Positions 45,265 through 55,819 of a DNA stretch of 64,000 nucleotides are shown one piece after another. Both the position numbers and the translations under genes were made by a program. Position 1 is the first letter of the stretch; the number at the start of each line of letters is the position of its first letter. Location of the stretch: contig NC_088203.1 in NCBI RefSeq assembly GCF_037126465.1, positions 83,700,668 through 83,764,667 on the forward strand, read 5' to 3'. A model generated the notes under the pieces. It was not told where the DNA came from, ran no database searches, and was given only the letters and a program-made list of their open reading frames with translations. This stretch comes from Ornithodoros turicata (taxonomy: Eukaryota > Arthropoda > Arachnida > Ixodida > Argasidae).

Positions 45265-46190
45265 TGAATATACACGAGTTGTGGTTTTAAAAAAATTATG
45301 TATGCATTTGTATGCGCCCCAATATTTAACACAATCCTAGAGGAATTAATACCTTCAACTTCTAGACGGGTGTTCAAACACATTAAAGAGCTTTTTTTTT
45401 CTTGAAAGCCTAATAACGTTTATGTGTATAGCCCAAGAACAGCTGAAATATGGCACTTGTGTTTCTCCCTTTGTATGTTTCAGCCTCAGAACAATAACTT
45501 TCCATCATATAGCCCAATAACATGTATTTTCCTTTGTTGTGTAAAAGTGTGAAACGAGAATGTTTTCCACTGCCTTCCAGCCAACCGGTGTAGCCAACAA
45601 GCTTCATGGGAATACGTTCCCAATGTTGAAAAGTGTCGCAGCTAACTTGACAAAAAATCCTGTAGGATATAGATGGCATGACGTACACGAAATATTGTAA
45701 GATGTATTGATTCTAGATGTATTGTTCTGATGCTTAACGAGATCACAATCCTTGCTCGAGGTACCATTATTTTGTGAGTCATCAAAAAATGAATGTGATT
45801 TTCTTTTTTTGTCATCTTCTCAGCAACTGTAGCAAAGTTTCTCCAGCGAAAACGGAAAATCTATCTTCCTTGAGCACTGGAAATTCACTGAAATCTAAAA
45901 TCTAGTGAAATCTGCGAGTCAAGAATTACATCACGCAAAGCGAACAATTACTCGTGGTCCTATAAGAGTCTAAAAATGGAAGTTCAATTGCGATTTGAAA
46001 CGTAATTTTTAACCGCCTTGTATAAAATTGGAAGATAAATAATTAGCTGGGATTGAATTCAAGTACTTTGCACGATGACTCTTATTATCCTACGAAATGC
46101 CATGACTCTCTTAAAGTGAAAGTCTTTTGCAGCTTTGCTTGTGTTCGGACAGTCGCTTCAAGGACAGAACTGCGTCTGGAGCAGCCGTAT
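45265..46190. other. No gene; possible fragment of the 49.4 kb hairpin family
   Basis: CAGCCTCAGAACAATAACTT and CCATCAT at about 45480-45508 correspond in reverse to GATGGAAAGTAACTGTTCTG near 61482 and to the arm of 49412-49538. Confidence 0.4.
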
Positions 46191-46191
46191 A

Positions 46192-46960
46192 CCGGGTGTT
46201 TCAGTTAAATCCCCGGGCTAAATAATTCGCGAACGGGTGCACCAATCCACGAACTTTCTTTTTTACAAGTATCTGTCCGATACCACCTACAAGCTGCACA
46301 CCGTGTGAATGAGTGGGAGGCGCTCATTATTAAAATAAAAATGCAAATGAGTTTCGTAAAAAAGCGTAACCTCTGAAGCAGGGCGCTGTCGGCATTAAAA
46401 TGGGTACTACCCCTTTTGAGACCTTCAATGGACACCTTTTAGAGAAAAATCTGCCACCGAAGCGGGTCATTTGTTGCAGTAATTAATTGGTTTCGGTTTA
46501 CGTATTTTTGTCGCGGCTGGTCGCGGCGAATCGCAAAAGGATGTAATTCATTGGTGTAACTCATTGGTGTAAGGACGTAATTCATTGGTGGACATGGGAG
46601 TGAAAGAGCGTCCTTCTGCGCTTCACCGCGACCAGCCGCGACAAAAATATGTAAACCGAAACCAATTAATTACTGCAACAAATGACCCGCTTCGGTTGCA
46701 GATTTTTCTCTAAAAGGTATCTACTGAAGGTCCCAGAAGGGGTAGTACCCATTTTAATGCCGAAGTCGCCCTGCTTTACAAGTTATGTTTTCTTACGAAA
46801 CTCATTTGAATTCTTATTTAAATAATGAGCGCCTCCCGCTCATTCACGCGGTGCGCACCTTGTAGGCGGTATTGGACAGATACTTGTAAAAAAGGAAGTT
46901 ATTCGATTGGTGCACCGGTTCGCGAATTATTGAGCCAGGGGGTTTAACTCAGACACCCGG
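46192..46960. mobile_element. Palindromic element P2, complete (769 bp)
   Basis: Left end CGGGTGTTTCAGTTAAATCC, right end GGTTTAACTCAGACACCCG, TA on both sides (46190-46191 and 46961-46962). Most of the length is two long arms (for example ACCAGCCGCGACAAAAATAT and its complement) around a centre near 46570 with repeated TAATTCATTGGTG. Confidence 0.85.
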
Positions 46961-46964
46961 TATA

Positions 46965-47365
46965 CCGGATGTTTCGGTTAAATCCCCGAGCTAATAATTC
47001 GTGAACTGGTGCACCAATCGACGAACTTTCTTTTTTACAAGTATCTCTCCGATACCACCTATACAAGCTGCCCACCGTGTGAATGAGTGGGAGGCGCTCA
47101 TTATTTAAATAAAAATTCAAATGAGTTTCGTAAGAAAACATAACTTGTAAAGCAGGGCGCTATCGGCATTAAAATGAGTACTACCGCTTTTGGGACCTTC
47201 AGTAGACAGCTTTTATAGAAAATTCTACCACAGAAGCGGGTCATTTGTTGCTGTAATTAATTGGTTTCGGTTTACATATTTTGTCGCGGCTGGTCCCGGT
47301 GAAGCGTAAAAGGACGCTCTTCCACTCCCTTATCCACCACTGAATTACGTCCTTTTTCGCTATCA
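46965..47365. mobile_element. Palindromic element P2, left half only
   Basis: Starts CGGATGTTTCGGTTAAATCC right after TATA following the complete copy and follows its left half. It ends near GAATTACGTCCTTTTT, at about the palindrome centre. Tandem arrangement of a full and a half copy. Confidence 0.8.
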
Positions 47366-47389
47366 CTAGCAGTACTTCTACCATTTCGG

Positions 47390-47650
47390 GCCAATCCACG
47401 CCCGCCTTTTCCTCCGCGGGTATAAGCGTCTGCGTCCCTTTCTATTGCTCCTCTCTCTGACGTTTTGCTCTAAGAAAATAGAAAAGAAGAGGGTAGAATT
47501 TCCTACCGAAGCTGGTAGAACGACAGTTTCTACTATGTAGTTTGCTTCTACTCCGCAGTTATGCCCAAAAGGCAAACTTCGTTTGAGTAGAAATGTGGTT
47601 GCAATACACCTGTACCATGCTTCCTTTTTTTCTTAGAGTGTATAACAACG
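47390..47650. repeat. Right-end fragment of the AAAGGGTGT/TTCTTAGAGTG MITE type
   Basis: Ends TTTTTTTCTTAGAGTGTA, the same terminus as the chimeric element at 43.5 kb, with TTTCTACT-rich inner sequence. The left end is unclear. Confidence 0.4.
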
Positions 47651-47733
47651 AGAGCCTTTAAATAGCTACGGCGTGACTAATCATCCTCTGTCATCGGGGT
47701 CCTCAATCCATACGTCACCTTACTTCATAGAAT

Positions 47734-48147
47734 ATGAAATTGCTTAAGAAAAAAAAAAAGACTGTGACTTCTGTTCTACTTTACCCTGAGAGCAGCGAGG
47801 ACACACTTCGCGACAACTTCATGACTCCGTCCAAATACGACGACGACTTCGACACCACACCGTCCGAAGAGTCGACCTCGCCGCTGCAAAGACCCCGTGC
47901 ATCATCGTCGCCGTCTGCCGACATGCTGTTCCCGCGGCACACGCCTACGGACACGCAGGGGATTCCCCGGAGGCCACGATTTATACCGTCCACCATTTCG
48001 CCAATCGCGGGTCCTGATCCCGGATCACGTCATACTATCATCATCAGCAACCCGCTTATTTTTATGTATGCGTGCACCTGTCTACATGAAGCACAGCGAG
48101 GGAAGGGGAAAGTTGCCATGGAGACCTTGGGGGAGTGGGGGTTGTAA
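47734..48147 (+). CDS. Exon-like ORF of an unidentified Ser/Thr/Pro-rich protein
   Basis: The frame starts MKLLKKKKKTVTSVLLYP, but the coding character is strongest from about 47788 to 48015. There most third positions are G or C, and the peptide includes SSEDTLRDNFMTPSKYDDDF and PRHTPTDTQGIPRRPRFIP. It is acidic and then Ser/Pro-rich, typical of a disordered region. A pyrimidine-rich tract ending CCCTGAG or GAGAG lies just upstream at about 47770-47793 and could be an acceptor. No good donor follows; GTCCTG or GTATGC are the options. The last 40 residues look non-coding. It may share a gene with the exon at 5024-5110, as one acceptor choice is phase-compatible. I recognise no family. Confidence 0.4.
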   Translation: MKLLKKKKKTVTSVLLYPESSEDTLRDNFMTPSKYDDDFDTTPSEESTSPLQRPRASSSPSADMLFPRHTPTDTQGIPRRPRFIPSTISPIAGPDPGSRHTIIISNPLIFMYACTCLHEAQRGKGKVAMETLGEWGL

Positions 48148-48559
48148 GGAATAGGAAATAGAAAGGGAGAAAATAGGCGAAAGTAGAGAGAAGAGCAAAG
48201 TGTGTTCAGGCGGAGATGGTTCATATCCTCGCTTCCTCTTTTTTATTTTTATTTTCTATGCCGGTGACCGTATGCGGTCGTTGCTCGTATTCGATGTGCC
48301 GGGAAACATGTTAATGAGTATTGGCTCTTCCCTTCCCGGAAGAAGAAATAAGGAGCGACGCGCCGATCAGTTTTGTCCGTATGAGTGCATGCGGGAGAAC
48401 GCGTAAGGAACATAGATGGGTGGACATACATATGCAAAAGGTTATGCGACTATGGGTTGATTAGGACCCGCTGCTCTGCATTCATGGGTTGTTAGCTGTT
48501 AGCGAATGAGGCAATCAAGTGCTATATGAAAGCAAGCAGGATGCGTCCGGTTGGTGTGT

Positions 48560-48668
48560 TAGTGTGCAGAGCTAGGGTTCGGATCCCAGGATACCGAAAT
48601 TCCGGGATTTCGGCATAATTTCATGTCCCCGAAATCCATGGATTTCGGGATAATAAATTTCGGCTTTC
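48560..48668. repeat. CCGAAAT/ATTTCGG-rich inverted block
   Basis: Repeated ATTTCGGGAT and its complement, six or more words, including TCCATGGATTTCGGGATAA. Possibly the end of a hAT-like element like that at 17.2 kb; no boundaries visible. Confidence 0.4.
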
Positions 48669-48783
48669 TTGACAACGGCTACTTGGCGGTATGGAGTAAC
48701 TTTTGGTTTCAAGTATCCCTTCACCGAAAAATATCACTTGCAGTCCGAAACCGAACCACATGAGAAATGTTTTAGCTGCCGAC

Positions 48784-49461
48784 TCATGGGAACCGCGCTA
48801 GCCGTGGTCGAGAAGAGTCGTCAAGTGGCATTAAAAATCCTACGAAATCAGATGGGATCTTCCGGCCCATAAGGCTACATATAATACTGCCTGATTCTCT
48901 CTCTGAAGAATCTCTCGCTTCTTTTTTGTTTTCGTCTTGTTTTTTACCATCCCACATATATGCTTGAAAGTGAAAAGAGAAAACGGAGACCGAATTTTCA
49001 GAAAAATATACTGAGGCTGTTTCAGATGAGAACACGAGAGTTACTGTGGGCAAATGAAAGGGGAGAAATGCAAAACGCGACATGCAAGCGACATTCCTTA
49101 GAATACTCCAGCGGAAGACCCGAAAAACGTCATTGATTTTAGCTGCGGCGAAAGTACAAGCGCTGAACGTCATGTATTCTCGCGTACTGCTAACGGCCTG
49201 AGAAGTATCCTGGGGCGCAGCCACAAGATATTCCGCAGCAGAGGATAAGAAGAGACGCATTCCAACGCAGAGTCGATATTCCGGCACGGTGCGAGTGCTC
49301 AATATCATATGCAGCGAAACTTTTGCCCGGTGACGACTTTTTTTTCGTTTTCGTTTTCTGCCACTACAGTGTTCCGTGGGAATGACAGGAAACGCGCGCT
49401 GTATCGTACCCGATGGAATTTGATGTTCTGTGGCTGCAGCACAGAAGACAGGACGACACAC
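48784..49461 (-). CDS. Longest uninterrupted ORF of the window after the LINE (225 codons), unidentified
   Basis: Open on the minus strand with no stop for about 225 codons. It contains a Lys/Arg patch (GRKRKRKKSRHRAK) and Ser-rich stretches but no domain I know. Its start lies inside the hairpin element at 49412-49538, which argues against a real start. Codon use is not clearly biased, so chance is the leading explanation. Confidence 0.2.
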   Translation of the reverse strand: MCRPVFCAAATEHQIPSGTIQRAFPVIPTEHCSGRKRKRKKSRHRAKVSLHMILSTRTVPEYRLCVGMRLFLSSAAEYLVAAPQDTSQAVSSTREYMTFSACTFAAAKINDVFRVFRWSILRNVACMSRFAFLPFHLPTVTLVFSSETASVYFSENSVSVFSFHFQAYMWDGKKQDENKKEARDSSERESGSIICSLMGRKIPSDFVGFLMPLDDSSRPRLARFP

Positions 49462-49538
49462 AGAGTCTCAAGGCTCCCTTGAAGCTTTGTGTGTTGCCCT
49501 CTCTTCTGTGTTCCAGCCTCAGAACATCAAATTCCATC
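49412..49538. mobile_element. Compact hairpin MITE, 127 bp
   Basis: GATGGAATTTGATGTTCTGT at the left and its complement ACATCAAATTCCATC at the right. The arms continue through CAGCACAGAAGACAG / TCTTCTGTGTTCC and meet near CTCAAGGCTCCCTTGAAG. Related arm fragments occur at 45.49 and 61.48 kb. Confidence 0.75.
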
Positions 49539-49890
49539 ATGTTCAACATATGCCGGTTGCGCCGCTCCGTCGTATGAATGCGTGTGTGTGTGAGAGAGAG
49601 AGAAAAAATGTAAGAGTGAAAGTGGAATGAGTGAGTGAGTGGATGTGGTTTGTCCCTTCAGATGACAGTTACTGAAATGGCATTTGCTTAACTGCCGTTT
49701 CCAAAGTGCAGGTGCCATGCGTGCAGTTAACTGCGCCCTCTCGTGAATAATGATGACAGCGTTATCAGCGGGTGCTTCTGTGCACACGTTCAATAATGAC
49801 ATAAAAATAACGCTCCGGTATAAAGAGAAATTACTTTTTACAACGTGTGCGGGCCTTCGCGACGTTGAGTGCTGAAACGACGTACTAGTT

Positions 49891-50142
49891 TTGCAGAGAG
49901 GGCGCGGCGTCTATGTTTGGAAAATGGCGGACAGCAGCAGGAGTGCTACCATGAACCCTCCGAAACGTTCGAAACCGTCGTGTTTTCCAGCCTCCCTTTT
50001 AATGAATGCATGTGTAAAGAAGCAGAAGCGTTCAATCAACCTGTTCAATTACAAATGGAGTTCGACCGGCGTCAGCAGTCAACTCGCTCTTGCGTGTGAG
50101 GGTATACATGCCAGCGCTTCGGTGACGAGGCTTCGTCTTTAA
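49891..50142 (+). CDS. Possible first coding exon starting ATGGCGGAC (weak)
   Basis: ATG at 49924 sits in AAAATGGCGGAC, a good initiation context. The frame MADSSRSATMNPPKRSKPSC runs to CVKKQKRSINLFNYKWSST and on to a TAA at 50142, with GTGAGG at about 50094 as a possible donor. A second plus-strand frame overlaps (49869-50099). Direct repeats beginning ATGACAGTTACT flank the region (49662 and 50248), so it could also be part of a repeat. Confidence 0.25.
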   Translation: MQRGRGVYVWKMADSSRSATMNPPKRSKPSCFPASLLMNACVKKQKRSINLFNYKWSSTGVSSQLALACEGIHASASVTRLRL

Positions 50143-50149
50143 CGCTCTA

Positions 50150-50750
50150 AAGGCCGCCAGTCAGCTCCGTCAGCCGAAATTGTCAATTATTGCTAAAGGC
50201 CATTTCCGCTGAAGTGTGACACCGGCACAAAATGCCCTTTATCCTAAATGACAGTTACTAAATTGACATTTAGTGTGCCGTCTGACAGGCGTAGAAGACC
50301 AGATACGACAACTGCAATTGCTGCGGTACGTCTCCACCAACACGTTACCAACTACCGCCTATATCTACAGTGGTACCACCCAATGCACCGCTCCGCCGTT
50401 GACGAGAGGCCAGTACTGCATCTGCGTGGGGCAACGTTGGATCCACGTCACTTCTGATAGAAAAGCCTCCCCGTCTCCTTTCCGGCAATTCTAATGATGG
50501 TTTTGCCCTCGTATAATACCTCTAAAAATGCGTATTTGTGAAGAAGAAATAAAAGAGAGTAAACCTGTGTGTGCAAGCAAACGCGGGGTTATTACTGGTC
50601 GCTAGCGCGCCTGCGAAACATCGACGCTCTCAAGAGGAAGGAGTTTTGAGACTTGCCATGGATCTGTTGTTGCAGCTTCAGTATAGGAAATGCAATTTTT
50701 CGTGTTTGCTTAATTCAGAATACCGTTCGGAGTGACGATTGTGAGCGTGA
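50150..50750. other. No gene recognised
   Basis: Carries the second ATGACAGTTACT direct repeat at about 50248. Nothing else supportable. Confidence 0.3.
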
Positions 50751-50754
50751 TATA

Positions 50755-50781
50755 TGTGATGAAGTTCTGTTTTAACAGTGT
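50755..50781. repeat. MITE-A C-subtype right tip
   Basis: ATGAAGTTCTGTTTTAACAG followed by TGTA matches the right end of the C-subtype copy at 58338-58697. Confidence 0.6.
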
Positions 50782-50799
50782 ACACCCTTCAAATAGTGG

Positions 50800-51476
50800 G
50801 GCGGGAGGTGAGCCGAAATAGCTTGCCGTGTTTGGCCGCAGACGTGTGGGCATCATCACGACTATAGCCAAGAACGAAAGCCTATAGTCGTGACGATAGA
50901 GTAAGGGGGCGGGGGTTATGGCAGGATTGGCTCGCCGTTGTTGGCCACACAGAAGTGGGTGCGATCACGACTACAGCAAAAAAAAAAAAAAAAAAAAGAC
51001 GGATGGAGGATAGAGGATGAAGGGTGGAGATGCGTAGAGGGTGCATGAGTTCATCTGGGAGAGCAAAGTGTTAGAGGGGTCGTTGAGCAAGACCCGCCTT
51101 CTGCAGAAAGGGAATAACGTTTCTTGCTTTAGCGGAACGTCCGGCAGAAGAACCAATGGGGTAAAGGATGTCCGCTAGAGCGCCCGAGCTGGAGTAAGGG
51201 CGATGGGCTTCCCGCGCAGAATGGTATGCTCGGCAGTCTCGCAGGATGTGCTCGATTGTTTCACGTTGTTGACGGCCACAGCAGGCGTCATCGCGTCCGC
51301 TAGAGCGGATCTTGAATAGTTGAGAGTTGGTGAACGCAGATCCAGTGCGGAGCCTATGGAGCATGGTCTGTATGCCTCGAGGAAGGCTTTTCAAGGGAAG
51401 CAGGGGTCGATGACGTTGCATGATGTCCCGTATCGCAGGGTGGCGCAGTTCAACAGCTGCTGAATGGCCATACATG
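50800..51476 (-). pseudogene. LINE 3' end: C-terminal ORF, 3' UTR and diagnostic tail
   Basis: Minus frame from the 51476 border to 51071: AAVELRHPAIRDIMQRHRPL, LPRGIQTMLHRLRTGSAFT, then a Cys/His region ending ETIEHILRDC and the terminus AGLAQRPL. The layout parallels the post-RNase H region of the LINEs at 6.7 and 27.5 kb, but with a different sequence, and the knuckle is degenerate. The 3' UTR is followed by a T run and the tail GTCGTGATCGCACCCACTTC, GTGTGGCCAACAACGGCGAG and C-rich sequence at about 50910. A second partial tail copy lies at 50800-50870. This ties the tail to a protein-coding LINE. 5' truncated, with a palindromic element at the border. Confidence 0.8.
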
Positions 51477-51716
51477 CAGGGTGTTTCACCTAACGTGATA
51501 AAAAATTCTAACTGGCGACGTACTCGACGGAGCATTGCGGGACTTCCGGCAATTACCTACTAGGAACTTTTGGCATCATTAAGGAAGGCTTTGGACAATT
51601 TTGAATTGCGGTAAATTTATTATTTTCAATTGAACTTTGAAAATTGCCCAGCGAACGAAGTCCTCCACGGATAACCACAGACCCAACAGAAACTATGCAC
51701 AGTATCTCAACAGAAA
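51477..51716 (+). mobile_element. Palindromic element P1, left arm only, interrupted
   Basis: Matches the left arm of 57242-58045 from CAGGGTGTTTCACCTAACGT through GGAAGGCTTTGGACAATTTT. The last bases before the Tigger-like insertion (CAACAGAAATA) and the first after it (A run plus GTAAAAT) both continue the P1 arm. The right arm is absent. Confidence 0.8.
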
Positions 51717-51718
51717 TA

Positions 51719-52456
51719 CAGTAAAACCCGTGGATAGCGATATTGCGTATAACAATATCCCTCGTACAACGATGGTTTATGATTTTACCGTCAAAATATA
51801 CATTGTTTCTACGGGGAAACGACCCGCGTACAGCGATGGAGACCGCGGTTCGTATAACGATGTTGGACGCTGTCCCGTGCGCGTAAGCTCGCGGCGAAAA
51901 TCGCTGCGATAAGATACGGTACAATCTCGATAATACGCATCTCACGGGGTAGCGAAAAAAAATCGTATCATCCGAAATTCGTATCAAAAGAATGAGGCAA
52001 TAAAATAGACAGCGACTGTTCATTTTTCAATACTGTCAGTGAAGGAGGTCGGTGGTAACGGTTTTGTGTCTCCGTATTTGGCCAATGCTGCTCAAATTCG
52101 CGAGATGATTCAAAAGGCCGAGCACGTGCTTTCCACCCGGGAGTCGCGCGACAGTGTTCTAAAGCGAGCTTCTCCTAAAGCACGCAGGCTTTAGGTGAAG
52201 CCGACTTGCGGAATGGTGACGTGCAGTGTTGCCAGAAGTTGTCCGTTCCCTCCACGAGTTCTGGTCCCTGTTTTCCCAATCCAGTGCGATGTCACACAGC
52301 TTCGCGTTTTTTTTAGCATCTGTTTCTTTTTCTTTTGCTACACGCGGGGTGGCGCGCGGGGACGCGCTATTTAGGTCAACCCTCGTTTAACGATGTACCC
52401 CGTACAACGATGGAATTCGCGATTACCGTCAATATCGTTATACGCGGGTTTCACTG
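51719..52456. mobile_element. Pogo/Tigger-like non-autonomous element, 738 bp
   Basis: Termini CAGTAAAACCCGTGGATAGC and its complement ending CGCGGGTTTCACTG, with TA at 51717-51718 and 52457-52458. Both ends also carry inner repeats of TCGTACAACGATGG type. No transposase. Inserted into the P1 arm. Confidence 0.85.
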
Positions 52457-52477
52457 TAGTAAAAAAAAAAGTAAAAT

Positions 52478-52575
52478 TTCCGCAATTTTTCAACAAATCG
52501 GAGTCGAGAACGTTGTCATTCGGGATGATGGTTGGCTAGGAGCATGCTATCTGGTGAATCTCATTTTTAAGAGCG
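52478..52575. mobile_element. MITE-A right half
   Basis: From CAATTTTTCAACAAATCGGA through GGGATGATGGTTGGCTAGGA to CTCATTTTTAAGAGCG. The left half is missing; it abuts the remaining P1 bases. Confidence 0.75.
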
Positions 52576-52579
52576 CATA

Positions 52580-53225
52580 TACACATTTGAGCCGTTTTTG
52601 TGGCTCATCACCTCAACAAGTAACAGCGTACCATGTAAACAGCGTTGTGTCGGATTCCACTCAGCCAGCTAGTCAACTCGGCCTGCTCCTGTCGGGTTCA
52701 TATAAACGAGGCTATAGTGCAATCATTTCGCGCCTGACGAGAACAACGAAAGCTCTCCCAGCATCATGGCGTTTCCTTTGAAGATGACCTGCATCCCGTC
52801 AGAGTCTCAGATTTGATAGAGGGCTCCAGAACATGTTGTAATATCGTTCTCGAAGATCAAGGTTCTTCACAACAGGTTTTAGATATCCCTCAGTACGTGC
52901 ATGTGTTTCTTCAGCAACGCACGCTCTGCAGAGCAAATGCGGGCATTCCTCTTGCTCTGCGTCACCTTGTTCCGCTTCTTCTTCCTCACACAAAAATGGC
53001 CGTGGACTACTGAGGGAGGTTGACCAGGGCTATATATAACTATGTAAGATGGGATGTATCGCCATGAACCAGTATATGCATGTTTCCTTCTGCATTCCTC
53101 AGTGCATTTCAGTGCTGGGCGAATGGCCTGCGATTCATCGTCAGGGTGCACAGCGCTCACTCATCAGCTTCGTTAAGCGCATAGCAGGGCTCTCGTTGTT
53201 TTAGACGTTTTTTTTTTCGTCTTTA
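52580..53225. other. No gene recognised
   Basis: Short frames only. Confidence 0.3.
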
Positions 53226-53230
53226 CTAGA

Positions 53231-53275
53231 CCTGGAGTAGCTCGTCCCGCTGTAAGCAGGCTCACATCTCCGTTT
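53231..53275 (+). repeat. Retroposon 3' tail, type GAGTAGC...ACATCTCC, copy 1
   Basis: TGGAGTAGCTCGTCCCGCTG and GCAGGCTCACATCTCC. A second copy with the same word order is 250 bases downstream. A CAG repeat lies between them (53294-53317). Confidence 0.5.
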
Positions 53276-53486
53276 TTCTCCTCTATCATCATCAGCAGCA
53301 GCAGCAGCAGCACCATTCCTCAACTTCATCGTTCGCGCTGGTAACCGATGACTATTGCTAACAGCACAGTCAGCTGTAGCACTTTGGGCAATTTCTATGT
53401 ATCAGTCATGCTTGCACTCCCACACGTTCCCATCGCGGCTTCTCCCGCACCTGTTTTTTCTTCTTTTCTCTCTTTCTTTTTTTTTC

Positions 53487-53528
53487 AGGAGTAGCAAGCC
53501 GGCACTTGCCTGGCTGACATCTCCTTTT
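53487..53528 (+). repeat. Retroposon 3' tail, copy 2
   Basis: AGGAGTAGCAAGCCGGCACT then TGCCTGGCTGACATCTCC, following a pyrimidine run. Resembles LINE 3' ends, from memory. Confidence 0.5.
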
Positions 53529-53639
53529 GTGTGAATAAACATATACCCCCCCACACACACGCACAGACACGTATGTATACTTTACAGTCACTACAGCAAT
53601 CGTGTGATCGTTGCACACTGAGAATCACTGTTAGAAACT

Positions 53640-55090
53640 GTTACTCTGTGGTGTTCATAACATGGGTTAATGCAAATTAGCACCGGTATTGGATTATTAT
53701 TAGAAATCTACAATAAAGATGAGAGACAAAAACGAGTTTCAGGAGATAGGAAGGTCCTTGTTCACGATAACGGTCACCAAAGTATGACAAGTATGACAAT
53801 TGCAGCTTCCAACAGTGACATCACATTGCTAAGCTAGGATTTGATAACTTTCCATGTACTAACACTCGCTAAAGTCAAAAAGTACGCTGCAATTGAATTA
53901 CATTATCGGGACACAATTTGTTTTCTTTCCCGAAGTGATCTAGCTTCGCGAATTTGTATGCTATTTATTTGTCAAGCACCCTACATTTTCTACGTCATGA
54001 CAATACAACAACACACGAACGAATAGGCGAATGTCGCCTTGGAACAAATACTTTTTACCCCTCGATCAGGTCACGGAAATGTTTTCTTTGGAGGCGACTG
54101 GCGACAGAAGCTGCCATCTCATTCAGAGATAGCGATAACGCACGGAGAACGCCTCACAAAGCGGGCTGCTCCAAACAGCTCATTTTCTTGTTATTTTGGT
54201 CTCATCACTGATTCTCCTTGCCCACTCTTCAGCCAACCAAATTTCCCGTACCCCCGGAAGAAGAAATCTGTCAATGCACGTATAGCCACCAGAAGGATTA
54301 CTATTACTGTTTTTTTTTTTTTTTTTCTCAGGTGCATATTGCACCTCAGCAGAACAGTCACAAACTACAGAAAGTGGAATTAAGTAAAGAAACATTTGCG
54401 TCTCACTGACCCATTTTATCAAGTGCGTTAAAAGCCTGTGACCACTTTGCCGAGACCCTGTCCGCATTTTTTAGCACCACTACTCTCCCCCACCCCTCTT
54501 CTCTTTGCCGTTGTGGTGTAGCCGAAAAACCGCTACCCTAATAACATGAAAAAAGAAAACTATACAGCCTCCCGTCGATTAGCCCGAAAGTGGTCCCTCA
54601 ACAAAGTGCAAAAGAGGAAAGAGCACCGCGTGGACAGAGCAACACAGCGTTGAGCACACTATTGTTTCTCGCGAGGAGAGGAAGGAGACCGTTGCCATGA
54701 CGACGGAGCCAACACCCTAGAGATCCGTGGCGGGAGCAAGCATCACGTGATCACTCAGGGCTGTTTCGCAGCATAAACTTGGATCGTCACCTCGCCTGCG
54801 TCTGAAAACCTTGGCGCCTGTGTGGTGACTTGGTTGATTGGTGTAACCAGCTTATAGAATGTTGGAAGACAAGGTGTCAACGAAAGACGTCATGCGTTTC
54901 ATGACCTGGTAACCTTGCTTCAACGAGCTTCATTCCATTAAACTGAGTTCGTCTTTCACCGGCATCCTTCACTTCTTGCACCATAATGTGTTACTTGTCA
55001 TTACCGTTAGCTATGGTACACGTCCGGCAGCTTATCATGGAAGCCTTTCGAAAGCTATTCAGTCAACAATCACTCAACAATGAAAGCTAT
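53640..55090. other. No gene recognised; T20 run near 54310
   Basis: Contains several 60-110 codon frames on both strands around a long T run (about 54311-54326). None is recognisable. Confidence 0.35.
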
Positions 55091-55093
55091 TGA

Positions 55094-55184
55094 ACAATAA
55101 ACAACAACTTTAGCTTGAGATAATGAATGGCGAGTTTCATCGCCAGGGGCGATACGCTACCCCAATGCTGGTGGTGATGTGGGG
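55094..55184 (-). repeat. 3' UTR tail of the 6.6 kb LINE family
   Basis: In reverse orientation, the AACAACTTTAGCTTGAGATA end and GCGAGTTTCATCGCCAGGGG match 6566-6660. It replaces the left end of the neighbouring MITE-A (B subtype). Confidence 0.7.
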
Positions 55185-55370
55185 AGTTATCGCTTCTGAT
55201 TCGAAGAGACAGGGGGCCGTACGCCTTCTTTGTGTCAATTTGGATACACGATAATTGACACATAAAGGCGTACGCCTCCCTCTCCCCTCGAATCAGAAGC
55301 GATAACCCTATCATTCGTTGCAGTGGTTGGCGCAGAGCCTGCTATACGGTGAAGTTCAGTTTTTAGAGTG
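55185..55370. mobile_element. MITE-A, B subtype, left tip missing
   Basis: Hairpin with GTTATCGCTTCTGATTCGAA and its complement, GGCGTACGCC stem, right end CAGTTTTTAGAGTG-TA. Confidence 0.75.
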
Positions 55371-55567
55371 TAAGCCCCTTCACAATAAGCATCGGTGTCC
55401 GGTGATGTCCAAAAAGTTCAAAAGTGCTTCGAGGTCAGAGCGTTGGTGGGGAAAGCTAGAGAATTAAGCACAATAATGATGCAACTGTGGAAAGATAAAG
55501 AATATCGCTTTGTAACACATATTCTCACCTCCAAAATTAGTTCGAAGAGGTACGAAAGTTTGTTCCA

Positions 55568-55816
55568 CACTCTTAAAAATGAACTTCACCGCATAGCGCG
55601 CTCCTAGCCAACTATAATCTCAAATGATATCGTTATCTGCTTCGATTTGTTGAAAACGGGAGGCGTACGCCTTTTCTGTGACAAATATGAGCAGCATAAG
55701 TGTCACAAAAAAGGCGTACGCCTCCCTTTTCCAACAAATCGGGGCAGATAACGATATCACTCGAGATTATGGTTGGCTAGGAGCGTGCTATGCGGTGAAG
55801 TTCATTTTTAAGAGTG
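55568..55816. mobile_element. MITE-A copy, complete (249 bp)
   Basis: CACTCTTAAAAATGAACTTC to TTTTTAAGAGTG; the two arms are nearly perfect complements. Flanked by CA on both sides instead of TA. Confidence 0.9.
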
Positions 55817-55819
55817 CAT

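Noticed and set aside
51553..52023. 156-codon minus-strand ORF
   Set aside because: It spans the junction of the P1 arm and the Tigger-like element, so it cannot be an ancestral gene.
53294..53317. CAG repeat as coding polyglutamine
   Set aside because: No supported reading frame around it; it lies between two retroposon tails.
55395..55607. 70-codon plus-strand ORF between two MITEs
   Set aside because: AT-rich, ends inside a MITE-A terminal repeat, no domain; the opposite strand's GTGAGA donor has no acceptor.
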